From Ignavibacteriaceae bacterium (lineage in GTDB: Bacteria; Bacteroidota; Ignavibacteria; Ignavibacteriales; Ignavibacteriaceae), in contig JAPHUI010000393.1 of NCBI GenBank assembly GCA_026193755.1, positions 1 to 6,004 on the forward strand: a stretch of DNA of 6,004 bases. The letters are read 5' to 3'. How positions within the stretch are numbered: the first letter of the stretch is position 1; each line of letters begins with the position of its first letter. Positions 1 to 5,921 of the stretch are shown here, one piece after another. Made by a program: the position numbers and the translations under genes. The notes beneath the pieces were generated by a model. That model saw nothing but the letters and a program-made list of their open reading frames with translations, did not search any database and was not told where the DNA came from.

Positions 1-221
1 AAAATGAAAGAACGATAAAAGTTTCATTAAACTTTCTTGATGCGGGGAAAAGCTATACAACAACTTTATATGAAGATGCTGAAGATTCTCACTGGGATAA
101 AAATCCAACAGCATATAAAATTGAGAATAAAAATGTAATTAGTTCTGATACGCTGAAACTTAAACTTGCACCAGGTGGAGGAGCAGCGATTAGTTTTATT
201 CCCGCAAGCGATGATAACTAA
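1..221 (+). CDS. Glycoside hydrolase family 97 enzyme, C-terminal fragment (5' end outside window)
   Basis: The reading frame is open from the left edge (first full codon at 3) to the TAA at 219-221, giving 72 residues. They match the C-terminal beta-sandwich of GH97 enzymes as I know them: ERTIKVSLNFL, then a TTTLYEDAEDSHW strand, the NPTAYKI segment (residues 34-40), a SSDTLKLKL strand and the glycine-rich end LAPGGGAAISF (55-65). GH97 members are exo-acting alpha-glucosidases (SusB type, inverting) or alpha-galactosidases (retaining), usually periplasmic and calcium dependent. The catalytic domain is outside the window, so mechanism and substrate cannot be read. It lies on the same strand as the sugar symporter 144 bases downstream, which fits release of a hexose followed by its uptake. 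The family call is fairly secure and the substrate is not. Confidence 0.85.
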   Translation, partial: NERTIKVSLNFLDAGKSYTTTLYEDAEDSHWDKNPTAYKIENKNVISSDTLKLKLAPGGGAAISFIPASDDN

Positions 222-228
222 TTTAACT

Positions 229-302
229 GTCATTCCTGTGAGCGAAGCGAATCAGGAATCTGATATTTTGTTCAGACCAGATTCCGGACAAACCGAAATG
301 AT
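229..302. repeat. REP-like intergenic palindromic repeat
   Basis: This stretch can fold into a nested hairpin. The outer arms are GTCATTCC (229-236) and GAAATGAT (295-302), which pair at six of eight positions plus one G-U. The inner arms are GGAATCTG (255-262) and CAGATTCC (278-285), a perfect 8-base match around a 15-base loop. A smaller hairpin, ATTCCTG (232-238) with CAGGAAT (253-259), competes with them. The block between contains GAGCGAAGCGAATC. From memory, GTCATTC...GCGAAGCGAA...GAATCT palindromes are common between genes in this bacterial group, so this is probably one copy of a dispersed family. Copy number cannot be seen here. It could also act as a transcript-processing or attenuation hairpin between the two plus-strand genes. 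Confidence 0.6.
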
Positions 303-304
303 AT

Positions 305-333
305 CAAGCGAATGAATTGGGTCTGGAATCTGA
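305..333. repeat. Partial, degenerate second copy of the palindromic repeat
   Basis: AAGCGAAT (306-313) and GGAATCTGA (325-333) repeat, in the same order, AAGCGAAT (245-252) and GGAATCTGA (255-263) of the preceding palindrome. About ten extra bases separate them here. GGAATCTG at 325-332 can also pair with CAGATTCC at 278-285, giving an alternative to the inner stem of the first copy. Confidence 0.45.
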
Positions 334-354
334 AGAATAATAATTAATAATTCT

Positions 355-357
355 AGG
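355..357 (+). promoter_or_regulatory. Weak ribosome binding site of the symporter gene
   Basis: AGG lies eight bases ahead of the ATG at 366, within TTCTAGGTAATCTTT. The match to Shine-Dalgarno is short, as is common in this bacterial group, but the spacing is suitable and no better start is nearby. Confidence 0.35.
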
Positions 358-365
358 TAATCTTT

Positions 366-1976
366 ATGCTTGAATATTTAGATTGGATATTAATAGCAGC
401 ATATTTCATAATTGTGTTTCTTGTTGCATTCTGGTCTTCATTTAGCAAAAAAAGAAAAAGTAAAGATTCCTCCGATTATTTTCTTGCCGGAAGAAATGTT
501 GGCTGGTTTATTATCGGCGCTTCACTTTTTGCTTCAAACATTGGCAGCGAGCATTTGGTAGGCCTAGCTGGAACTGGTGCTGCAAGTGGAGTCGCTGTAG
601 GACAGTTTGAAATTCTCGCATCATTAATTCTTTTAATTCTTGGCTGGCTTTTCGTTCCTTTCTATTTAAAGAGCGGTGTTTTCACTATGCCGGAATTTCT
701 GGAGAAACGCTACTCTTCAGGTACACGCTGGTACCTCGCTGTTATTTCAATTGTCGGATACGTGCTGACAAAAATTTCCGTAACGATTGCAGCAGGTGGA
801 ATTGTTTTTGAATCGCTGATGGGAATTGAATTTTGGACAGGTGCTTTAATTGTTGTAATAATTACAGGAGTATATACTGTGCTTGGCGGACTTCGTGCTG
901 TGTTGTACACAGATATGGTTCAAATGTTTATTCTTATTGGTGGAGCGATTACAGTTACGGTTGTTGGATTAGTTAAGCTCGGCGGAATAAATAATCTTTA
1001 CAACTATGCTGGCCCTGGTTTCTTTAGTCTATGGAAACCAATGAGCGATCCGAATTTTCCATGGACAGGAATTCTTTTCGGTGCACCGATACTTGGAGTA
1101 TGGTATTGGTGTACAGATCAGTTCATTGTTCAAAGAGTATTGTCTGGAAAAGATGTCAATCATTCAAGAAGGGGGACAATCTTCGCAGGTTATTTAAAAC
1201 TTCTTCCTTTGATTCTTTTTGTGATCCCAGGAGTTATTGCTTTTGCATTAACTCAAAAGGGTTTAATAACTCTTGATGCACCAGATCACGCATTGCCAAC
1301 TCTAGTCGGAACTCTTCTTCCGGTTGGTTTAAAAGGAATTGTAGTTGCAGGACTGCTTGCAGCTTTAATGAGTTCCCTTTCGTCTGTATTTAATTCCTGC
1401 TCAACTTTAATTACCTGGGATATTTATAAAAAGTTTCAGCCCAACGCTACTGAGAAGAGATTAGTTATGGTTGGAAGAATTGCAACAGTAGTTCTTGTAA
1501 TTTTCGGTTTGCTTTGGATTCCGATGATGAAATTAATTTCCGGCCAGATTTATCAATACCTGCAAAGTGTTCAGGCCTATATTTCTCCTCCCATTGCCGC
1601 AATATTTTTGCTCGGAGTTCTCTCCAAAAGAGTTAACTCACAAGGAGCAATTGCAGCTTTGCTAACAGGATTTGTACTGGGGATTGCTAGATTGATTCTT
1701 GAATTAATGAAGGATTCATTAACCGGATTCTTTTATCAATATGCTGATCTCAATTTCCTTCATTTTGCTTTTCTGTTGTTTCTAGTTTGTACGTTGGTCT
1801 TAGTTGTAGTAAGCTATTTCACTTCACAGCCTTCATTGCAAAAGGTTGATGGACTTACTATACATACAACTACAAAAGAAATTGATATTAAAGATAAAAG
1901 TTGGCGAAAGAGAGATTTCATTTTATCTATCTTGCTAATTTTATGCGTTGGTTTGGTTTGGATTTATTTCAGTTGA
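366..1976 (+). CDS. Sodium/sugar symporter, SSS (SLC5) family, SGLT-like
   Basis: This 536-residue inner-membrane protein should import a hexose, likely glucose or galactose, driven by the Na+ gradient. It is complete, and its hydrophobic segments fit the 14-helix LeuT-fold plan of Vibrio vSGLT; the last is about 517-535. Key SGLT1/vSGLT residues align by eye. Na2 site: A56, I59, A333, S336, S337. Sugar site: N58, H63, E82, K278, Q400. Inner gate: Y247, in VWYWCTDQ. The stretches GASLFASNIGS and VGLAGTGAASG are nearly those of human SGLT1. Differences from SGLT1 are G244 for T287, Q397 for D454 and Q403 for T460, so sugar preference may differ. It follows a GH97 gene on the same strand, which suggests linked sugar release and uptake. 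ATG at 366 is the only sensible start, right before the first membrane helix. Family call is very secure; substrate is inferred. Confidence 0.95.
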   Translation: MLEYLDWILIAAYFIIVFLVAFWSSFSKKRKSKDSSDYFLAGRNVGWFIIGASLFASNIGSEHLVGLAGTGAASGVAVGQFEILASLILLILGWLFVPFYLKSGVFTMPEFLEKRYSSGTRWYLAVISIVGYVLTKISVTIAAGGIVFESLMGIEFWTGALIVVIITGVYTVLGGLRAVLYTDMVQMFILIGGAITVTVVGLVKLGGINNLYNYAGPGFFSLWKPMSDPNFPWTGILFGAPILGVWYWCTDQFIVQRVLSGKDVNHSRRGTIFAGYLKLLPLILFVIPGVIAFALTQKGLITLDAPDHALPTLVGTLLPVGLKGIVVAGLLAALMSSLSSVFNSCSTLITWDIYKKFQPNATEKRLVMVGRIATVVLVIFGLLWIPMMKLISGQIYQYLQSVQAYISPPIAAIFLLGVLSKRVNSQGAIAALLTGFVLGIARLILELMKDSLTGFFYQYADLNFLHFAFLLFLVCTLVLVVVSYFTSQPSLQKVDGLTIHTTTKEIDIKDKSWRKRDFILSILLILCVGLVWIYFS

Positions 1977-1981
1977 GGAAA

Positions 1982-4198
1982 TTATTTCATTAAAACCATT
2001 TTATTTGTCTGAATGAAATTACCATCAGTCAAACGGTAAAAATAAATCCCGCTTGATAAAGCGGTTGCGGAAAATTCAACTTCATAGCTCCCGGCAGGTT
2101 TTTCTTCATTAACCAAAGTCGCAACTTCTCTTCCAAGGATGTCATATACTTTTAACGAAACCATTCCCGCAGTGGGGATATGGTATTTGATGTTAGTTGA
2201 AGGATTGAATGGATTAGGGTAATTCTGAGAGAGTTTAAATTCATCTGTTATATATTGAATATCCACATAAGAAAATACTGAATCGGTTGTCCCTCTAACA
2301 AAAATTGTTTGGGCAATCAATTCAGTATATCTATTTGATGCTAAATGTAACCAACCTTCTACTTCACCCTCTATCGCAGGTTCAAATTTTACTGTCAAAT
2401 TTATATTTGAATGAGATGGAATTTGAAACGGAGGAGTTTGTAAAAGCGAAAAAGATGAATCCGAGCTGTATATATCATTTATCAACAGTGTTGAATCAGA
2501 ATTATTTGTTACAATAAAATTAGCGGTATCACTATTACCTACCTGAACATTAAGAAAAGATATTGAGTCAGGATCTGTTACTAAAAAATTTGTTCTCCAA
2601 AAGTATTTAAATGCACGGTAAGTATATACATTTTCGGGAAGTGAAATAGCCCACGCCTTCGAATTATCCGGATGTATTTCAGACACACCCGGAGGTCCAT
2701 CGTTAAAACCCCACCCAATCAATGTGTTTTCTTCGGGTAATCTTTGAACACTACCCATTGCAGTATTATAAGTTATCGGGTCGTTTTGATATTGCCACAC
2801 CAGAGTTGCAGTTTTATTTATTTCATCTAGTTGATATTCACAAGCTCTTGAATATAGGGGGCTATGAAGATTCCCGTTATCGAACAGGGTTATATTTCCG
2901 TTCGGTATTCGCCTTATGTCGTGTTGATGAGAAAATCCGGTTGAATCATTAAAAAAAGTAAATTGATTGTTTTTACAATGTACGCCTCCAAGCCGCCAGA
3001 TTATATCCCCCGTCTGTCTGTCAATCTTTGTGACTTCATCCATATGCCGGCAGGAAATCAATAAGTTGCCATCACTATCTTCTTCAACAGCATTACAATG
3101 TACGTAATCTATTAAGGCAGCGGTTAAATCGATATCAGGCGTTGCATCAGTAATCTGGTAATGATCCCAGCTTCTCCACTGAAATACAACATTTTTATCT
3201 TGGTCCAATTCCTGTATAATATTTCCTTCTACCACTGCATTGGAATCACCTCCTGCAACAATGGTGTCCATTCGAACATACTGATAGTCATCCGCAATGA
3301 TTAATGCATGTCCATTAGATAAAATAATTAGTTCATGCATATCTGTCTGATAACCGTTACCGCATGTAAAGCTATCAACTATTGAATAAAAATTATTCAT
3401 CTCATAATATTTACCGGAAGAACCGGAGAAATAGGTTAGATTCCCATTTTTTTGAAGTTTGAAGTCTAATTGCACATAATTGAACCTTTTATAATAAACG
3501 GGCAGACCATCATTTTCCAAAATCATTAGATAGCCAAATTGTGTAGTAGCTGTAAATTGAAAAGGTGCAATAAAGAATTCGCCGGGAGATGGGTTATCAT
3601 TAATCATTAAATCAATAACTGGAAAATCAGGTGGAAGTGAATCAAATCCACTTTTTTCAAATTTTATTTTGTTGCTGATATCTGTATTAATTCTACCATT
3701 CGTAATGTTCCTTTTTGGCTTATTTATTAATTCAGGAAATAAACTGGAAGCAGCGTAATTTCTTTTTACGCTCACTTTTTTTTCAATAATCCTAAATTGA
3801 TATTTTATCGGGACTAAAAAATTTCCGTTCTGATTCCTGATTCCCTTTTTTATTAAAACCTTTACAATTTCTCCTAAGGAAAATGGTGTATCAGGTATAA
3901 AAATAACAGTCTTTCTGTCATCGGATAAAATTAATTTGCCACGATGGATTCCACTTCTGCTTCCATTAATTTCAATAAACTTATCACTTAGTGTTGATGG
4001 ATTAATATCATTACCTTGTCTAATAATAATGTCTGTCTCTGGTTGAACTAAAACCGCATTTGGCAAAGGTGATAGGTATTGATAATTTTCTCTAATTCCG
4101 GGTTGAGAGAATATTTTTACAAGTGGAACTATAATTAGGAAATACAGGACAAATAAATAACTAATAGTTTTAGAGCGGTAATATAAATTGTTCTGCAT
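1982..4198 (-). CDS. Secreted arylsulfotransferase-like protein with T9SS type A sorting domain
   Basis: The 738-residue protein starts with a signal peptide (hydrophobic about 12-30, cleavage near FSQPG). Next come an SbsA/Big_5-like Ig domain (about 40-137), a K/N-rich linker, and an arylsulfotransferase (ASST) beta-propeller (about 188-535). An ASH-like or choice-of-anchor domain (about 543-637) and a T9SS sorting domain (652-738, LSQNYPNPFNPST to KMVLMK) follow. ASSTs move sulfate from one phenolic ester to another phenol without PAPS, through a sulfo-histidine. Likely counterparts of E. coli ASST H252, H356, R374 and catalytic H436 are H288 (DMHEL), H367 (VHCNAV), R384 (CRHMDE) and H426 (SHQHDI); this is an alignment by eye. 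T9SS would export it and anchor it to the cell surface or release it. Activity is unproven, since many members of this propeller family are uncharacterised. ATG at 4198 has a good ribosome binding site. Its stop lies five bases from the convergent symporter stop. Confidence 0.85.
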   Translation of the reverse strand: MQNNLYYRSKTISYLFVLYFLIIVPLVKIFSQPGIRENYQYLSPLPNAVLVQPETDIIIRQGNDINPSTLSDKFIEINGSRSGIHRGKLILSDDRKTVIFIPDTPFSLGEIVKVLIKKGIRNQNGNFLVPIKYQFRIIEKKVSVKRNYAASSLFPELINKPKRNITNGRINTDISNKIKFEKSGFDSLPPDFPVIDLMINDNPSPGEFFIAPFQFTATTQFGYLMILENDGLPVYYKRFNYVQLDFKLQKNGNLTYFSGSSGKYYEMNNFYSIVDSFTCGNGYQTDMHELIILSNGHALIIADDYQYVRMDTIVAGGDSNAVVEGNIIQELDQDKNVVFQWRSWDHYQITDATPDIDLTAALIDYVHCNAVEEDSDGNLLISCRHMDEVTKIDRQTGDIIWRLGGVHCKNNQFTFFNDSTGFSHQHDIRRIPNGNITLFDNGNLHSPLYSRACEYQLDEINKTATLVWQYQNDPITYNTAMGSVQRLPEENTLIGWGFNDGPPGVSEIHPDNSKAWAISLPENVYTYRAFKYFWRTNFLVTDPDSISFLNVQVGNSDTANFIVTNNSDSTLLINDIYSSDSSFSLLQTPPFQIPSHSNINLTVKFEPAIEGEVEGWLHLASNRYTELIAQTIFVRGTTDSVFSYVDIQYITDEFKLSQNYPNPFNPSTNIKYHIPTAGMVSLKVYDILGREVATLVNEEKPAGSYEVEFSATALSSGIYFYRLTDGNFIQTNKMVLMK

Positions 4199-4359
4199 TT
4201 AAGCTTCCTTCAAAATAAGAGGTCAGAAGATTTTATGCAAAATAAAGATATTACTAATTAATGGTAAATATTAATGATGATTGCTATAAACAAGTCGTAA
4301 TAATAATGTCAATAATAAAATTAGATTTCTAAAAATAATTTATTCTTCAACTTTCATTT
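4199..4359. other. AT-rich intergenic spacer between the two complete T9SS cargo genes
   Basis: These 161 bases hold the leader of the arylsulfotransferase-like gene and the 3' end of the propeller gene transcript. Only weak AT-only inverted repeats are visible, for example TTAGA/TCTAA at 4321-4332. There is no GC-rich stem with a T-run, so no intrinsic terminator can be supported. I cannot tell whether the two genes share a transcript. Confidence 0.5.
4204..4210 (-). promoter_or_regulatory. Ribosome binding site of the arylsulfotransferase-like gene
   Basis: On the minus strand AAGGAAG is followed by five bases (CTTAA) and the ATG at 4198. It is a clear purine-rich Shine-Dalgarno match at good spacing and supports the chosen start ahead of the signal peptide. 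Confidence 0.6.
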
Positions 4360-5634
4360 CTATTTCAATAAAATCATTTTCTTTATTGATGAATAATTAT
4401 TTGTTGTTAACTTGTAAAAGTAAATCCCACTTGAAAGTTCACCCGCATTAAAATTAATCTTGTAGTTTCCTGCTTCCTTATATTCGTCAACTAAAACAGA
4501 CACCTCTTCGCCGAGGGAATTGTAAACTTCCAGTTTTACATTTCCACTTTCCGGAATTGAATATTGAATAGTTGTACTTGGATTAAAAGGATTGGGATAA
4601 TTTTGTGAAAGTTTAAATGAATTTACTTCTGTAATTTCATCATATATTCCCTCTACAGGTTCGCCGCCGCTTGTAGTTCTCAATATTAAACCATTTTCAC
4701 CAACAGCAAACCCGAAATCCAAATCAATAAAATATATTTTATTTAATCTTTGTGATGTGCCGCTCTGTTGAGGCTGCCACGTTAAACCGGCATCACTGGT
4801 TTTAAAAATTATTCCCTGGTCTCCGACTGAATACCCAATTTGACTTGCACCGCTAATGGGAAAATCTATACTCCATAAAAAATGGTCAAAGAGTGTTGTT
4901 GTCCAATTTGCTCCACCATTAGTAGTTTTTGAAATTGCACCCTGACCATTCCAAACTGCTGAGCAAATGTAACCGGTCTGCTCATCTGTGAAGTCTATAC
5001 CATGAGCAGTTCCTTCATTATTATTTAAAAAGAAAGCTGTAAATTCCCAGTTCATTCCTGAATCAGTCGTTTTTCCAAAAAAAGGCTTATTGAAAGGAAC
5101 ATCTAATAGTTCACCGGCAACAAAACCAATTTGCGGACTCAGCATCGAAGTGCTATAAAAAGCGTTTAGGGATCCTGTCTGTGAAATATGCCATGACTCA
5201 CCACTATTAGTTGAATATAATATTGTTAGTAATTCTCCGCCACATATTCCATAGGTACCTGAAAAAGAAACTGAATACAAAGTTTCAGTTACTCCACTTG
5301 CAACCAAATTCCAACTGTTTCCCCCATCTGTTGTTCTGATGATTGTGCTTCCATCTCCAACAGCTATCACATTCAGTTGATCTAAGGCGAAAACATCAAA
5401 CAGGTTTGAGACAACATTTGAATTCAAAGTGCTCCAGGTGAGCCCCCCATCTGTTGATTTTAATATTGTTCCCCCACTTCCTGTTGCGTATGCCACACTG
5501 TCTTTGGTTACGTGGATTGAAAAAAGGTCCGCAGATGTTCCTGAAGATATTTGCACCCATCCAGGCAGTTGAGCTTGAGCATCAATTATATAAAAGAATA
5601 TTAGTAGACAAATAAATTGAGTATATATTTTCAT
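4360..5634 (-). CDS. Ycf48-like Asp-box beta-propeller protein with T9SS type A sorting domain
   Basis: The 424-residue protein has a classical signal peptide (1-22, cleavage after DAQAQ or nearby). It then has a propeller built from Asp-box/BNR repeats: STDGGLTW (60-67), TTDGGNSW (101-108), STNSGESW (141-148), TTDSGMNW (189-196), TTNGGANW (237-244) and TSDAGLTW (279-286). A seventh repeat, TTSGGE (320-325), lacks the tryptophan. The 40-48 residue period and G-x-x-G strands such as VGENGLILRT fit a seven-bladed Ycf48/Hcf136-type fold. In this bacterial group such domains are common in secreted proteins and do not imply a photosystem role. A T9SS sorting domain (339-424) ends in KKMILLK. Its ligand or activity is unknown, and no sialidase catalytic set is visible. 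An in-frame TTG at 5673 would add 13 charged residues, but ATG at 5634 has the ribosome binding site and gives a normal signal peptide. It could be processed and surface-attached. Confidence 0.85.
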   Translation of the reverse strand: MKIYTQFICLLIFFYIIDAQAQLPGWVQISSGTSADLFSIHVTKDSVAYATGSGGTILKSTDGGLTWSTLNSNVVSNLFDVFALDQLNVIAVGDGSTIIRTTDGGNSWNLVASGVTETLYSVSFSGTYGICGGELLTILYSTNSGESWHISQTGSLNAFYSTSMLSPQIGFVAGELLDVPFNKPFFGKTTDSGMNWEFTAFFLNNNEGTAHGIDFTDEQTGYICSAVWNGQGAISKTTNGGANWTTTLFDHFLWSIDFPISGASQIGYSVGDQGIIFKTSDAGLTWQPQQSGTSQRLNKIYFIDLDFGFAVGENGLILRTTSGGEPVEGIYDEITEVNSFKLSQNYPNPFNPSTTIQYSIPESGNVKLEVYNSLGEEVSVLVDEYKEAGNYKINFNAGELSSGIYFYKLTTNNYSSIKKMILLK

Positions 5635-5643
5635 TAATTCTTT

Positions 5644-5647
5644 CTCC
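5644..5647 (-). promoter_or_regulatory. Ribosome binding site that decides the start of the propeller gene
   Basis: On the minus strand GGAG (in CGGAGAAAGAATTA) lies nine bases ahead of the ATG at 5634. The alternative TTG at 5673 has no comparable purine block ahead of it. The GGAG sits in the 14-base loop of a possible 7-bp hairpin, TCATTAA/TTAATGA (plus-strand 5631-5637 and 5652-5658), whose one arm contains the start codon. Confidence 0.6.
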
Positions 5648-5834
5648 GATTTTAATGAGATATTTTCCTTCAAAGTATTCTAATTTCGATATGTTCAATC
5701 CTGTGTCAAAATAATATCCATTTTACCATTTAACAGTTCAATTCTGAATCCGTATTGGAGAAAGCAATCTATATAATTCATAAATAATTCGCTTTCAAAC
5801 ATTAGCCGATATAATTACTAATCCAAGAATTTAA
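5648..5834. other. Intergenic leader region upstream of the propeller gene
   Basis: About 190 AT-rich bases lie between the sorting-domain relic and the ribosome binding site of the propeller gene. They probably carry its promoter, but I see no confident -33/-7 pair of the Bacteroidota type (TTG and TAnnTTTG). Minor repeats include ATAATTC at 5773-5779 and 5784-5790, and ATTAG/CTAAT at 5801-5805 and 5818-5822. None is strong enough to name as an operator or terminator. No coding sequence was recognised here. Confidence 0.4.
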
Positions 5835-5921
5835 TTATTTCAACAATATCATTTTACTTGATTTAGCAAACAGAATTCTCGCTTTATCCAGAACTGTAAT
5901 CCGATAAATATAAATTCTGCT
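5835..5921 (-). pseudogene. Relic T9SS sorting-domain tail, in frame after the TAG of the preceding gene
   Basis: Reading the minus strand on from the TAG at 5922-5924, in the same frame, gives 28 sense codons and then TAA (5835-5837). The peptide begins SRIYIYRIT, continues VLDKARILFAK and ends SSKMILLK. That is the final strand pair of a T9SS type A sorting domain, usually SGIYxYR(I/L) followed by KMILLK. Only the G to R change (AGA for GGA) departs from the core motif. It has no start, ribosome binding site or upstream half of its own, so it is best read as the leftover tail of a replaced or duplicated sorting domain. A less likely alternative is an extension made by read-through of the TAG. 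The motif recognition is firm and the interpretation is inferred. Confidence 0.65.

Noticed and set aside
229..333. CRISPR array or riboswitch in the spacer before the symporter.
   Set aside because: There are only two imperfect copies without regular spacers, and no known riboswitch core was recognised; a REP-like palindrome explains it better.
710..1276. Open frames inside the symporter gene on both strands (710-910 minus, 1031-1276 plus).
   Set aside because: They overlap a strongly conserved gene in other frames, and their translations show no recognisable domain; they are shadows.
2305..2952. Plus-strand open frames at 2305-2517 and 2722-2952.
   Set aside because: They are antisense to the arylsulfotransferase-like gene and show no family resemblance; shadows of that gene.
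4321..4332. TTAGA-TT-TCTAA palindrome downstream of the propeller gene as a terminator.
   Set aside because: Two-base loop, AT-only stem apart from one G-C pair, and no T-run on the minus strand; not a credible intrinsic terminator.
4360..5634. Sialidase or photosystem II assembly function for the Asp-box propeller protein.
   Set aside because: Asp-boxes alone are structural. No sialidase arginine triad context is visible, and the T9SS tail points to the cell surface rather than a photosynthetic membrane.
4211..5714. TTATTTTG (minus strand) at 4211-4218, 4238-4245 and 5707-5714, upstream of the two complete cargo genes, resembling the Bacteroidota -7 element TAnnTTTG.
   Set aside because: It does not fit the TAnnTTTG spacing exactly, no matching -33 element was found, and such words are expected by chance in AT-rich spacers. 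Not called as promoters.
5773..5790. Direct repeat ATAATTC starting at 5773 and 5784, one helical turn apart.
   Set aside because: Short, AT-rich, and with no clear promoter nearby to regulate; likely chance.
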